Below are positions 43,232 through 53,364 of a stretch of DNA of 64,000 nucleotides, one piece after another (position 1 is the first letter of the stretch; each line of letters opens with the position of its first letter). The translations under genes were made by a program, and so were the position numbers. The notes under the pieces were generated by a model. The model was not told the DNA's origin and did no database searches. It worked only from the letters and a program-made list of their open reading frames with translations. The stretch comes from Bog-1198 sp963727045 (GTDB lineage Bacteria > Pseudomonadota > Gammaproteobacteria > Steroidobacterales > Steroidobacteraceae), in NCBI GenBank assembly GCA_963727045.1, contig CAVSES010000001.1:744001-808000 (forward strand), in the 5' to 3' direction.

Positions 43232-46200
43232 GAAACATCTCGGCGTGGGCCATCCGCCACCCGGTGACTCCGATCGTGATGTTCGTGGTGCTGTTCTTTC
43301 TCGGCGCGGTCGCATTCATTCGTCTGCCGATCAACCTATCTCCGGATATTTCCTTTCCCCTGGTGAGGGTCAACGTCACCCAGCCGGGCGCCGCTCCCAC
43401 CGAATTGGAAACGCAAATCGCGCAGAAGGTCGAGGGTTCGATTTCCAGCATCGGCAACGTGCGCAACATCACCACTTATATTCTCGAGGGTCAGGTCAAC
43501 ATCTTCATTCAATTCGAGATCGGCACGCCGATCGATCGCGCGGTGACGGATGTCCGCGATGCCGTTGCAAAGGTCCGGCAAGATCTCCCGCAGGGCATAT
43601 ACGAGCCGCTGGTGGCGCGCGAGAATATCGACGGCGGCGCTTTCGCGTATTACGCCGTGACCACGACGGCGCTGACTCCGCAGCAGCTCAGCTGGTTCAT
43701 CGACAATACCGTGACGAAGCGCCTGCTGGCCCTGTCGGGCGTCGCGCAGGTGTCGCGCAGCGGGGGCGTCGATCGCGAAATCCGCGTCGAACTCGATCCC
43801 GGCCGCCTGCAGGCGCTGAGCCTCACGGCGGTCGAAGTCAATGAACAATTGAGAGCTCTCAATTTGGACGCCGCCGGCGGCCGGGCCCAGGTCGGCGGCG
43901 GCGAGCAGGCCATCCGCGTATTGGGCGGTGCGAAGACGGCGGAGGCGTTGGGGGACACGCAGATCATGCTTCACGGCGGAAAGTCCGTGCGGCTGCGCGA
44001 AATTTCCGACGTGCACGACGGTATCGCCGAAGTGCGGACGATTGCGCGTCTGAACGGCCGCCCGGCGACGACCTTCGGCGTGTTCAAGGCCAAGGGCGCC
44101 TCGGACGTGAGCGTGGCGCAGGAGGTCGAAGTCGAACTCAACAAGATAAAAGCCGAGAATCCGGCCGTGCAAGTGTCGAACATATTCACGACGGTCGATC
44201 ACACGCTGCGTACCTATCATTCGGCGATCAGCGCCCTGATCGAAGGATCGATACTGGCCGTCGCAGTCGTATGGTTCTTCCTGCGCAACGCGCGCGCGAC
44301 CCTGATCTCGGCGCTGGCCATTCCGCTGTCGGCGATTCCGACTTTTGCCTTCATGAACTGGATGGGGTTCACCTTGAATCAGATCACGCTCCTGGGGCTC
44401 TCCCTGGTCGCAGGCGTGCTGGTGGACGATGCAATCGTCGAGATCGAAAACATCGTGCGCCATATGCGCATGGGAAAAAATTGTTTCCGTGCAGCCATGG
44501 ATGCGGCCGACGAAATCGGTCTCGCGGTGGTGGCGACATCCTTCACCATCATCGCGGTGTTCTTGCCCGTGAGTTTCATGGGGGGCGTCAGCGGCCAGTA
44601 TTTCAAACAATTCGGTCTGACCGTCGCGACCGCCGTGTTCATCTCATTGCTGGTTGCGCGCCTCATCACCCCGGTTCTGGCGGCCTACGCGCTGCGCAGC
44701 GACTCCCTCGCCGTCCATAGCGTCGACGGGCCAATCATGGCGCGCTACCTGCATTTATTGCGCTGGTGCGTCGCCAACCGATGGAAGACCATTCTGGCGG
44801 GTTTCGTCTTTTTCTTGCTGTCGGTCGCGTGTCTGGCCATCATTCCGAAATCGTTCGTGCCGCCGGAGGATTTCGCGAACGCGCAGCTCGATATCGAATT
44901 GCCGCCCGGCGGCACATTGGAGGATACGGCGCGGGTGTCGCGCGCGGCCGCCGCCATCTTGAGAAAATCACCCGAGGTGACCAATATCGTCGAGTTCGTG
45001 GGCGGAGGCGAATTCGGCGAGATTCGCATCGCCACCATATATGTCAGCCTGGTGCCCCGCTCGCAGCGCAGCATGAGCCAGAAGGAATGGGAGCAGGCGA
45101 TGATGCCGACTGCTCAATCAGGTGCCCGATGGGCATTTGAAGTTTTCCGAGGGCGGTGGCGGGCGCGACATCCCGCTGTATTTGACCGGCGACGATCCGA
45201 CGCTGGTGGAGAGTACCGGACACAAGGTGCTCGCAGAAATGCGCGCCCTGCCGGAGGTACGCGACGTGCGGATCAGAGGCGATTTGCCGAGACCGGAAAT
45301 CGTCGTGCATCCGCGGCTCGACATCGCTGCGCAGCTCGGCGTCAGCGTGCAAAGCATCAGCGAGACGATTCGAATCGCGACGCTCGGCGACCTGCCGCAA
45401 AACGGTGCCAAGTTCTCGTTGATCGACAGGCAAATTCCCATCCGGGTCAGCCTGATCGAAAGCGCGCGGCGCGACCTCACGACCCTGGAGAATCTGCCGG
45501 TGCCGACCGTCATCCGGTGCGAGCGTTCCGCTCAAATCCGTCGCCGATTTGAGCTTCGGGCAGGGACCGTCGGCGCTGCGCCGCTACAACCAGAGCAGGC
45601 GCGTATTTCTCGAAGCGGACCTCGCTCCGGGGGTCGAACTCGGCACGGCGACCAAGAAGATATACGCGCTGCCGACGCTCAAGCACCTGCCGCAAGGGGT
45701 GCACCTCGTTGAAACGGGCAACATCGAGTTCATGAACGAGTTGTACCAGAATTTTCTGCTGGCGGTCGGCGCCGGCATGCTGATGGTGTTCGCTGTCTTG
45801 GTGCTTCTGTTCGTCCGCGTTCTTCAGCCCATCACGATTCTCTCGGCGCTGCCGTTGTCCCTGGGGGGCGCGGTGCTCGCGCTGCTCCTCACCGGTTTGC
45901 CGTTCTCGCTTCCCGTGGTGATCGGGATTCTGATGCTGATGGGCATCGTCGCTAAGAACTCGATATTGCTGGTGGATTTCGCCATCGAGGAGATGCGCGC
46001 GGGCAAGTCGCGGCTGCAGGCCATTCTCGAGTCCGGCCACAAACGCGCGCGGCCCATCGTCATGACCACGGTCGCCATGGTGGCGGGCATGCTGCCGGTC
46101 GCGATTGGATGGGGCGGGGACAGCGACTTCCGCGGACCGATGGCGATCGCCGTGATCGGCGGATTGATCACGTCCACCGCGTTGACGCTGGTCATCGTGC

Positions 46201-46310
46201 CGGCCGTCTTCACGGTGCTCGATGACATCGAACGCTGGATTGCCCCCAAGGCCGGCAAACTGCTCGCCGATGCCCCCGCGCGATCCGCGCCGGAAGCCAC
46301 CAGCATCTGA
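43228..46310 (+). pseudogene. RND efflux permease interrupted by two +1 frameshifts
   Basis: The three consecutive frames together encode a full-length RND pump of about 1026 residues (AcrB/MexF-like HAE family, opening AIRHPVTPIVMFVVLFFLGAVAF). Frame 1 runs to about 45109, frame 2 to about 45509 and frame 3 to the stop. Each switch requires loss of a single base: after MMP the natural continuation is LLNQVPDGHLKF, and after LPVP it is (P/T)SSGASVPLKSV. Both sites have the same local sequence TGCCGAC. As written the gene is broken; shared sequencing error or programmed frameshifting are alternatives. The adaptor upstream is intact. Confidence 0.85.
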
Positions 46311-46326
46311 AGAAGTCGCGGTTGCC

Positions 46327-46351
46327 TCCGGCGGCCGGCACGGCCGCCGGA
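46327..46351. terminator. Strong GC-rich hairpin between convergent genes
   Basis: TCCGGCGGCCG pairs exactly with CGGCCGCCGGA around a 3-nt loop. It lies between the 3' ends of the RND gene and the emrB-type gene, where a bidirectional transcription barrier would be useful. No T-tract follows. Confidence 0.5.
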
Positions 46352-46359
46352 ACGCCGCG

Positions 46360-47892
46360 CTAGTCGATCACTGCGTTGGGATCGATCGCGGCGCTCTTGG
46401 TTCGACCGGGAGGCCGAATCAGCAGGATCAGCGGCATCACCGCCACGGTCAGGAACAACATGAGCCAGAAATCGTCGATGTAGGCGATCATGGTTGCCTG
46501 CTGCGTAACCGCGCCGTCGAGCAACGCAGCGCCTCCCGGCGTGCTCAAGTCGTATGCCTTGGCGATCGCAGGATGGTGCCAGGCCGGACTGCCAGAGGTG
46601 ATGCGCTCGGCGAGCGATGCATGCGCAATGACCGTGTTGCGCACCAACATGGTTTGCACCAGCGAAATTCCGATGCTGCTGCCGATGTTCCGGATGAGAC
46701 TGAACAGCGAGGTCCCCTGCGCGCGCATCTCGGGGCTCAAGGTGGCGAAGGTCGCCGCGCTCAAGGGGACGAAGACCAGCCCCATGCCGATTCCCTGCAG
46801 CACTCCCGGCCACACGATGTCGCCCTGCGAGAGATCGAGCGAATAGTGCGCCATCTGCCACAGTGCGACGGCCGTGATCGTGAAGCCCACGAACAGCATC
46901 AGCCGAAGATCGATTCGCCCGATGAGGCGCCCGACGATCAGCATCGAAAACATGGTGCCGACTCCCGACGGTGCGGTCACCAATCCGGTGGTGGCCACGG
47001 GGTAGTTCAACAAGGCCTCGAGCATCGTCGGTATGAGGGCACGGGTGGCGTACAGCACGAGACCGACGATGAATATGAACAGAACGCCCGTGACGAAGTT
47101 TTGGTTCTTGAACAATCGAAAATCCACGAAGGATTTGTCCGCCGGCGTCATCAGCGTGTGGGCGGTGAAATACGTCGCCATCACCACCAGAGAAATCGCC
47201 TCGATCCAGGTCTCCGGGGATGAAAACCAGTCGTTCTGCTGGCCGCGGTCGAGCAGCAGCTGCAGCGCGCCCACGCCCAGGCTCAATGTCGCGAATCCGA
47301 AGACATCGAAGCGCTGGCGCCTGGGGCCCGGAACCGGACGGATGTATCTCCACACGCCGTAGATGGCGAGCAAGCCGATGGGGACGTTGATGAAGAACAC
47401 CCAGCGCCAGTCATAGCTGTCGGTCAGCCAGCCGCCCAGGGTCGGCCCCAGGATCGGGCCGACCATGACCCCAACGCCCCAGATCGCCATGGCGGAGCCT
47501 TGCTTTTCCTTCGGGTTGATATCCAACAAGACGACCTGGGACAGCGGCACCAATGCCGCTCCGAATACGCCCTGCAGCAGCCGCGCGGCCACGATCTGCG
47601 CCAGCGAATTCGACATTCCGCAGAGTATGGAGGCCACGGTAAAGCCGCCGATGGACGCCAAGAATATGTTCTTTTGACCGAAGCGATCGACCAGCCATCC
47701 GGTGAGCGGAGTGGCGATGGCGGCGGCCACGATGTACGCGGTCAACACCCAGGCGATCTGATCCTGGGATGCCGACAGCGTTCCCTGCATGTGCGGCAGC
47801 GCGACGTTGGCGATCGTGCTGTCCAGCGTCTGCATGATGGTCGCCAACATGATCGACAAGGTGATCATGGGACGATTGAGGGGCCGGATCAT
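46360..47892 (-). CDS. EmrB/QacA-type MFS drug:H+ antiporter (DHA2)
   Basis: The 510-residue protein has about 14 membrane segments with motif C-like VGPILGPTLGGWLTDSYDWRWVFFINVPIG and the family opening TLSIMLATIMQTLDSTIANVALPHMQG. These are hallmarks of the DHA2/EmrB group. It overlaps the marR stop by 4 bp, so it is the second gene of a marR-emrB operon. No EmrA adaptor is present; the neighbouring RND adaptor is on the other strand. Confidence 0.93.
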   Translation of the reverse strand: MIRPLNRPMITLSIMLATIMQTLDSTIANVALPHMQGTLSASQDQIAWVLTAYIVAAAIATPLTGWLVDRFGQKNIFLASIGGFTVASILCGMSNSLAQIVAARLLQGVFGAALVPLSQVVLLDINPKEKQGSAMAIWGVGVMVGPILGPTLGGWLTDSYDWRWVFFINVPIGLLAIYGVWRYIRPVPGPRRQRFDVFGFATLSLGVGALQLLLDRGQQNDWFSSPETWIEAISLVVMATYFTAHTLMTPADKSFVDFRLFKNQNFVTGVLFIFIVGLVLYATRALIPTMLEALLNYPVATTGLVTAPSGVGTMFSMLIVGRLIGRIDLRLMLFVGFTITAVALWQMAHYSLDLSQGDIVWPGVLQGIGMGLVFVPLSAATFATLSPEMRAQGTSLFSLIRNIGSSIGISLVQTMLVRNTVIAHASLAERITSGSPAWHHPAIAKAYDLSTPGGAALLDGAVTQQATMIAYIDDFWLMLFLTVAVMPLILLIRPPGRTKSAAIDPNAVID

Positions 47893-48320
47893 TTCGAGTC
47901 GATGATGCTTTGCAATCCCTCGAGAAGCTCGGTGGCCGCGAGTAGTTTCCTCGGCTCCATGTGGGCCAGGAGTTCCTTACGAAACGCGGCGGCTTCCGCC
48001 CGAACCTTTTCGTACAGGAGATGGCCGGATTGGGTCAATACGACTCGCTTCACCCGGCGGTCGGTCGTCGATGGCTCGCGAACGGCCAACCCGGCTTTCA
48101 CCAAACGATCCACCATCGCGACCATGGTCGCTCCCTCCACGCCAAGACGGTCCGCGAGCTCGGACTGCGACAGCGGCGCGGGAGACTTGGCCGCCACCGC
48201 GATGGTCATCCAGCTCGCCTGGCTGAAGCCGAGATACTTGAGCCGCCGGTCCAGCGCCTGCCGCCAGGCCCGCGAAGTGTTGTGCAGTGCGCCGCTGAAG
48301 CGTTCCTCCAGGTCGGTCAT
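47889..48320 (-). CDS. MarR-family transcriptional regulator
   Basis: The 143-residue winged-helix protein has LSQSELADRLGVEGATMVAMVDRLVKAGLAVREPSTTDRRVKRVVLT, the MarR recognition helix and wing. It is cotranscribed with the efflux pump that it likely represses, and it probably also represses its own promoter through the repeat at 48338-48354. Ligand unknown; MarR pump repressors usually respond to phenolic or hydrophobic compounds. Confidence 0.92.
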   Translation of the reverse strand: MTDLEERFSGALHNTSRAWRQALDRRLKYLGFSQASWMTIAVAAKSPAPLSQSELADRLGVEGATMVAMVDRLVKAGLAVREPSTTDRRVKRVVLTQSGHLLYEKVRAEAAAFRKELLAHMEPRKLLAATELLEGLQSIIDSK

Positions 48321-48337
48321 TGGAAGGTCTCTAATAG

Positions 48338-48354
48338 TAAGTAATCTAAGTAAT
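48338..48354. promoter_or_regulatory. Direct repeat TAAGTAAT-c-TAAGTAAT at the marR-emrB promoter
   Basis: Two identical 8-bp units with a 9-bp period lie 18-34 bp upstream of the marR start, in an AT-rich stretch that also includes TATATT and TACTAT on the minus strand. This is a plausible autoregulatory operator overlapping the -10 region. Confidence 0.4.
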
Positions 48355-48418
48355 ATACCACTTCCGCCGCGAAAACTAAAGCAAAGTCCCGTGGACAGAG
48401 CTGGCGGTTTGCGTGAGC

Positions 48419-49003
48419 ATGGGACCATCCGCCGCCGGCCTCGAGGGCTTCAGCTCTATGAAAAGCGCGTCGTTGATACCCACCACCACCTTCAGCGAAG
48501 CGGTCCTGCCCCGCCGCTCGATATCCGACGGACAGTTCCTCGATCCCGGCGATCCGGCGATCTATGCGGTCACCGATTTCACGCGCGAGTACCCGGTCAC
48601 GGTCGATGAAGAGCGGCAGATCGATGATGCGCTCGGCGACATGATCCATCTCGGCGTTCGCGCGATGCTGGTGATGCGCGAGCAGCGCATCGTGGGCCTC
48701 ATCACTTCGTACGACATCCAGGGGGAGAGACCTCTTCAGTTCCTGCAGACCTCGAATTACAGCCGGCACCAGGACATTCGGGTGGGCCACATCATGACGC
48801 CATGGGACAAGCTGCTGGCGTTGCATTGGGAGAGCATCCAGGAGGCGCGGGCCGGCGACCTGTTGCACGTACTGGAAGAGGCCGGGCTCACTCATTTGCT
48901 CGTGATCGAGGGCGGCAAGAAGAATGCCGCGCCGATCGTGCGCGCATTGGTGTCGCGAGCGCGCCTAGCGCGGCAGTTGCAGGGGCTGAGACGCGCCGGC
49001 TAG
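48419..49003 (+). CDS. CBS-domain-pair protein
   Basis: The 194-residue protein consists of about 40 N-terminal residues and two CBS motifs: VTVDEERQIDDALGDMIHLGVRAMLVMREQRIVGLITSYDI and IMTPWDKLLALHWESIQ to LTHLLVIEGG. CBS pairs bind adenine nucleotides; there is no attached enzymatic domain, so it could act as a separate regulatory module. Alternative starts are GTG 48413 and ATG 48458. The stop overlaps that of the convergent crcB. Confidence 0.82.
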   Translation: MGPSAAGLEGFSSMKSASLIPTTTFSEAVLPRRSISDGQFLDPGDPAIYAVTDFTREYPVTVDEERQIDDALGDMIHLGVRAMLVMREQRIVGLITSYDIQGERPLQFLQTSNYSRHQDIRVGHIMTPWDKLLALHWESIQEARAGDLLHVLEEAGLTHLLVIEGGKKNAAPIVRALVSRARLARQLQGLRRAG

Positions 49004-49380
49004 GCTTTCAGCCAGATGACGGTGGCGATGCCCGCGAACGTCATCAGCAGCGATCCGAGCAGATGCGCGCCCACCGCGCCAAGAGCCCAGACCGGCCGGC
49101 CCGACTGCAGCAACATCACGACCTCGGCGGAAAAGGTGGAGAACGTGGTCAACCCGCCGCAAAATCCCGTGGTCAGAAACAATCGCCATTCCGGAGCGAA
49201 AGCCGGGTAGGCGGTGAAGAAGGCGATGGCCATCCCGATGACGTAGCAACCGATGAGGTTCGCGGCCAGGGTCCCGGGCGGGATCGCCGGGAAATAGCGG
49301 TTGAGGAACATGGCGAGACACCACCGCAACAGACACCCGAGCATGCCGCCGACCGAAACTGCAATGAATGATCGCCACAT
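49000..49380 (-). CDS. crcB: Fluoride channel CrcB/Fluc
   Basis: The 126-residue protein has four membrane helices and the family blocks GGMLGCLLRW, PPGTLAANLIGCYVIG and TTGFCGGLTTFSTFSAE. The phenylalanine-rich TTFSTFS region lines the Fluc pore, and a dual-topology dimer exports fluoride. I found no fluoride riboswitch upstream. The gene is read toward the CBS protein and is monocistronic. Confidence 0.95.
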   Translation of the reverse strand: MWRSFIAVSVGGMLGCLLRWCLAMFLNRYFPAIPPGTLAANLIGCYVIGMAIAFFTAYPAFAPEWRLFLTTGFCGGLTTFSTFSAEVVMLLQSGRPVWALGAVGAHLLGSLLMTFAGIATVIWLKA

Positions 49381-49428
49381 CGATTAGCCTCAACGATACA
49401 TGAAACAAAAATTACGGAGTAGCCCTTG

Positions 49429-50736
49429 ATGCCGGAAAGCTCGAGTGTATTGCATAGCTGGTGCGTTCAGGCGGACTGGGACGCGCCGACCATCGTCGGG
49501 GGCGAGGGCGCGCGCTTCTGGGATGAGGCCGGTCGCGTATATCTTGACATGAGCAGTCTGGCGGAGTGCATGAATCTGGGCCATCAGCATCCGCGTCTCA
49601 TACGCGCCATTCAGGAGCAGGCGCAGAGGCTGTGTTTCGTGAACTCGAGTTGGGGCGCCGCGCCGCGTGCCGCGCTGGCCGAACGGATCCTCGAACTCTG
49701 CGGATTCGACGGTGGCCGTGTGTACTTCACGTTGGGCGGCGCCGATGCGAACGAACATGCGGTGAAATTCGCGCGCCAGGCGAGCGGGCGCCCGCTGGGC
49801 AGGGTGGTGACGAGGGATCGCTCCTACCATGGCGCAAGCTACGCGACGATGGCGTGGTCCGGGGACAGCCGCACGCGCGGCCATAGCGAAGATTCGTTCG
49901 GCGTGTTGCGCGTGCCGCCGCCCTACGCGTACCGCTGCCCGTATGGAACGCGCAGCGATGCCGAGTGTGCCCGGCGCAATGTCGCCGACATCGGCGAAGT
50001 CATCGATCGGGCGGGAGCGGAAACGGTCGCGGCGGTGCTGATGGAGCCGAACGCCGGCACCAACGGAATCATCGCCCCCGATGATTTCTGGCCCGGCTTG
50101 CGCGCGCAAACCGAGCGGCAGGGCGTCTATCTGATCGCGGACGAGGTGATGAGCGGCTTCGGCCGTTGCGGCGATTGGTTCGCATGGCAGGCCCATGGCG
50201 ATGCGGGACGGCCGGATCTCATGACTCTTGCCAAGGGATTGACCGGCGCGCACATCCCCTTGGGCGCCGTCGTGCTCGCGGGCCATGTGGCGAGGAAGCT
50301 CGAACATCAGATGCTCAACACCGGGTTGACGTATTGTGGCCACCCGCTTGCCTGCGCCGCCGGCGTGGCGGCGATCGCGGCGTATCAGGACGAAAATTTG
50401 ATCGAGCGCTCGCGCGTGTTGGGCCAAGTGATGATGCGGCGCCTGCGCACGATGCAGGAGCGGCACGCGGTGATCGGCGATGTGCGCGGCACCAAGGGAC
50501 TGTTTGCCGTCGTGGAACTGGTCAGGAACCGCGAATCGCGCGAGCCCCTGGCGCCGTGGCCGTCGGTGCATCCCACCATGGCCCGATTCGTGACGTCGGC
50601 GCGCGCTCGCGGCGTATCGTTTGCGGTGCGCGGCAATCTGATTATCCTCGCGCCGCCACTCGTGATCGGCGAGAATGAGCTGGACGGCGCGCTCGATACG
50701 ATGAATGCATTACTGGGGGAGCTGGACTGGACATGA
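49429..50736 (+). CDS. PLP-dependent class III aminotransferase
   Basis: The 435-residue protein has the class III signature YLIADEVMSGFGRCG and the PLP lysine in LMTLAKGLTGAHIPLGAVV (about residue 270), and the cofactor-binding GGADANEHAVKFAR and RDRSYHGASYATMAWSG. Homologues act on omega-amino acids such as taurine, beta-alanine or polyamines; the substrate here is open. GGAG lies upstream of the ATG. It overlaps the next aminotransferase by 4 bp, so the two are cotranscribed. Confidence 0.9.
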   Translation: MPESSSVLHSWCVQADWDAPTIVGGEGARFWDEAGRVYLDMSSLAECMNLGHQHPRLIRAIQEQAQRLCFVNSSWGAAPRAALAERILELCGFDGGRVYFTLGGADANEHAVKFARQASGRPLGRVVTRDRSYHGASYATMAWSGDSRTRGHSEDSFGVLRVPPPYAYRCPYGTRSDAECARRNVADIGEVIDRAGAETVAAVLMEPNAGTNGIIAPDDFWPGLRAQTERQGVYLIADEVMSGFGRCGDWFAWQAHGDAGRPDLMTLAKGLTGAHIPLGAVVLAGHVARKLEHQMLNTGLTYCGHPLACAAGVAAIAAYQDENLIERSRVLGQVMMRRLRTMQERHAVIGDVRGTKGLFAVVELVRNRESREPLAPWPSVHPTMARFVTSARARGVSFAVRGNLIILAPPLVIGENELDGALDTMNALLGELDWT

Positions 50737-52067
50737 AGAAGCCGAACATAAAGACCGATTTGCCCGGACCCAAGGCCCGCGAGCTGCTGGCACGCGACGC
50801 CCTGGTGGTCTCGCCCTCTTATCCCCGCGATTACCCTTTCGTCATGTCGCATGGCAAGGGCGCGGAAGTGTGGGACGTGGACGGCAACCGCTTCCTGGAT
50901 TTTGCCGCCGGCATCGCGGTATGCAGCACCGGCCACAGCCATCCCGCGGTGGTCCAAGCCATCAAGGATGCGGCCGATCGATTTTTGCACATATCGTCGG
51001 ACTACTGGCACGAGGGCCAGATCAGGCTCGCCGAGCGCCTCAATGAGCTGTCGCCGATGAAGGAGCCGGTCATGAGCTTCTTTGCGCAGTCCGGCACCGA
51101 GAGCGTGGAAGCGGCCTTGAAATTGGCGCGCTACACCACGGGACGAGGCCGCTTCATCGGCTTTCTGGGCGGCTTCCATGGCAGAACCATGGGTTCCCTG
51201 TCCTTTACATCGAGCAAGTACACGCAGCAGAGAGGCTTCTTTCCCACCATGCCCGGTGTGACCCACGTGCCCTATCCGAACAATTACCGGCCGCTGTTGG
51301 CGGGCAGCGACCAGGGCCGCGCGGTGCTGCGGTACATCGAGGATGTGCTGTTCGTGCACAACGTGCCTGCGAGCGAGGTGGCGGGTATTCTCATCGAACC
51401 GATACAGGGGGAGGGCGGCTACCTGGTACCGCCCGACGGCTTCCTGCAGGGCTTGCGCGAACTTTGCGACCGCCATGGAATCCTGCTGATATTCGATGAG
51501 GTTCAGTCCGGTATCGGGCGCACCGGAAAGATGTTCGCCGCACAGCATTGGGATGTGGCGCCGGACATCATGACACTGGCAAAGGGCTTGGGTTCCGGGC
51601 TGCCGATCGGGATGGTCGTCGCCAAGCGCAGCATCATGCAGAAGTGGACCCGCGGCGCCCACGGCAACACGTTCGGGGGAAACCCTCTGTGCTGCGCGGC
51701 TGCGCTCGCGACCATCGACCTCATCGAGCGCGAATACTGCGCCAACGCCGCCAAGGTCGGCGGCTACTTCATGGCCAAGCTGCGGGGATTCGCCGATAAA
51801 TTTGCGGTCGCCGGCGAAGTGCGCGGCAAGGGTCTGATGATCGGGGTCGAATTGGTGAAGGACCGCAAAGGAAAAGAACCCGCCAAAAAGCTCTGCGATG
51901 CGCTGATCACCCGCGCCTACCACAACGGCCTCATTCTGCTTTCTTGCGGGCAAAGCACCGTGCGCTTCATGCCGCCCCTGGTCATCGATGAGTCCGATGT
52001 CGACGAGGCGGTCGAGCTGCTCGATGTGAGCCTGAGCGAGGTGCTGGCGGGCGAACACGCCCACTGA
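50733..52067 (+). CDS. 4-aminobutyrate-type class III aminotransferase
   Basis: The 444-residue protein is close to GabT-type enzymes: MSFFAQSGTESVEAALKLAR, GFLGGFHGRTMGSLSFTSSK, the signature LLIFDEVQSGIGRTGKMFA and the PLP lysine in MTLAKGLGSGLPIGMVVA. It would convert a terminal amino acid (for example GABA) to a semialdehyde. The overlap with the preceding aminotransferase suggests sequential steps of the same pathway; an aldehyde dehydrogenase able to follow is at 58586. Confidence 0.88.
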   Translation: MKKPNIKTDLPGPKARELLARDALVVSPSYPRDYPFVMSHGKGAEVWDVDGNRFLDFAAGIAVCSTGHSHPAVVQAIKDAADRFLHISSDYWHEGQIRLAERLNELSPMKEPVMSFFAQSGTESVEAALKLARYTTGRGRFIGFLGGFHGRTMGSLSFTSSKYTQQRGFFPTMPGVTHVPYPNNYRPLLAGSDQGRAVLRYIEDVLFVHNVPASEVAGILIEPIQGEGGYLVPPDGFLQGLRELCDRHGILLIFDEVQSGIGRTGKMFAAQHWDVAPDIMTLAKGLGSGLPIGMVVAKRSIMQKWTRGAHGNTFGGNPLCCAAALATIDLIEREYCANAAKVGGYFMAKLRGFADKFAVAGEVRGKGLMIGVELVKDRKGKEPAKKLCDALITRAYHNGLILLSCGQSTVRFMPPLVIDESDVDEAVELLDVSLSEVLAGEHAH

Positions 52068-52083
52068 AGGCGGCGACCGGCAG

Positions 52084-53310
52084 CTATGGCGGCGTTTGCG
52101 GCGCGAGGCGGCCGTATTTCTTCAGGACCGCGCGCAGCGCGGCGTGGGGCAGCGCGATGACGCGATGATCGTCGGCGCCCGTCATGTCCTGCGCGGCAAT
52201 CATCGCATTGACGATGGCCTCTTCGGTTGCCTCCACCGTTGCCCGAAAGTAGGGATCCAGGGAATCGTTCGGCAGCATTTTCAGGTCCGCCACGCGAGCA
52301 GGCGCCGCCGCACCCGAGTTGGCGGTGGAGAAGGCGATGAATATATCCCCGGACTCGTTGCCCGAAATGCTGCCGTTGCGCCCGAGGCCGAGCGTTACAC
52401 GGTGCGTGAGGCGCTTCAGTTGGTGCGGCAGCAGGGGGGCGTCCGTTGCCACCACGACGATGATGGAGCCATGCTCGGCGATGTCCGAGGGTATGAACGC
52501 GTAGGGTTCCGGCGCCGGGATTTCACGTCCGACGGGTATCCCTGCGATGCGAAGATTGTCCCGCGTTCCGTAGTTGCATTGAACGAGCACGCCGACCGTG
52601 TGGCCGCCATCCTTGGCCTCCAGGCGGCGCGAAGAACTTCCTATGCCGCCCTTGTAGCCGTTGCAGATCATGCCGGTACCGCCGCCGACGCTGCCTTCCT
52701 CGACGCTGCCGCCATGCGCACCGTCGAGGGCATGCACGGTGTGCTCGGCCGTGACGTGAAATCCGTTGATGTCGTTCAGCCACCCATCCCAGGTTTCGGC
52801 GACCACGGGAAGCGACCAATAGAATCCCGTCGAGTCCGGTCCGCCGCGCGAGACGCGCCATCGGATGACGGCGTCGCGCACGACGCCGACGCTGTGGGTG
52901 TTGGTGATCATCACGGGGCCTTCGAGAAAGCCGGACTCCTCGACCCAGGCGGTTCCGGTCATCTCGCCGTTGCCGTTCTGCGAAAACCAGGCGGCGAAAA
53001 CCGGGTTCATGAGCGAATCCGGGCCGCGGGGCAGCACCGCCGTCACGCCGGTGCGAACGGGCCCGCGGCCCGGCTGCAATTTGCCGGATCCGGAAATCAG
53101 CGTCGTGTGACCCACGGTCACCCCGGCCACGTCCGTGATCGCATTGAAAGGTCCGGGAGTGCCGTCGAAGGGGATCCCCAGATCGCGCGCTCGAGGCTGC
53201 GGCGCGGCCGCAGCAGGCAGAGACGCGGCGATCGATGCGAGGATGGATATGAATGCAATGAGATGCCGGGGGATGACATACCGCAATTTGTGCGCTCCGT
53301 TGAAGAACAT
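52084..53310 (-). CDS. Secreted S58-family aminopeptidase (DmpA/BapA type)
   Basis: The 408-residue protein has an N-terminal signal peptide (about 15-36) and the Ntn-type self-processing site at G281-S282 in EHGSIIVVVATDAPLLPHQL, which would generate the N-terminal serine nucleophile. The asparagine of VQCNYG (N246) corresponds to a conserved residue of DmpA. Members cleave N-terminal residues, including D- or beta-amino acids. The link with omega-amino-acid aminotransferases suggests scavenging beta-amino peptides, an inference. It is divergent from the binding-protein gene. Confidence 0.9.
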   Translation of the reverse strand: MFFNGAHKLRYVIPRHLIAFISILASIAASLPAAAAPQPRARDLGIPFDGTPGPFNAITDVAGVTVGHTTLISGSGKLQPGRGPVRTGVTAVLPRGPDSLMNPVFAAWFSQNGNGEMTGTAWVEESGFLEGPVMITNTHSVGVVRDAVIRWRVSRGGPDSTGFYWSLPVVAETWDGWLNDINGFHVTAEHTVHALDGAHGGSVEEGSVGGGTGMICNGYKGGIGSSSRRLEAKDGGHTVGVLVQCNYGTRDNLRIAGIPVGREIPAPEPYAFIPSDIAEHGSIIVVVATDAPLLPHQLKRLTHRVTLGLGRNGSISGNESGDIFIAFSTANSGAAAPARVADLKMLPNDSLDPYFRATVEATEEAIVNAMIAAQDMTGADDHRVIALPHAALRAVLKKYGRLAPQTPP

Positions 53311-53364
53311 CCGCGCGGGTTGCGCCAGGGCCGCGCGCCGCTTCCGCGATGGTAAACTAACCTG

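Noticed and set aside
49381..49428. Fluoride riboswitch in front of crcB
   Set aside because: The short upstream region lacks the conserved crcB-motif pseudoknot sequence and is too small for it.
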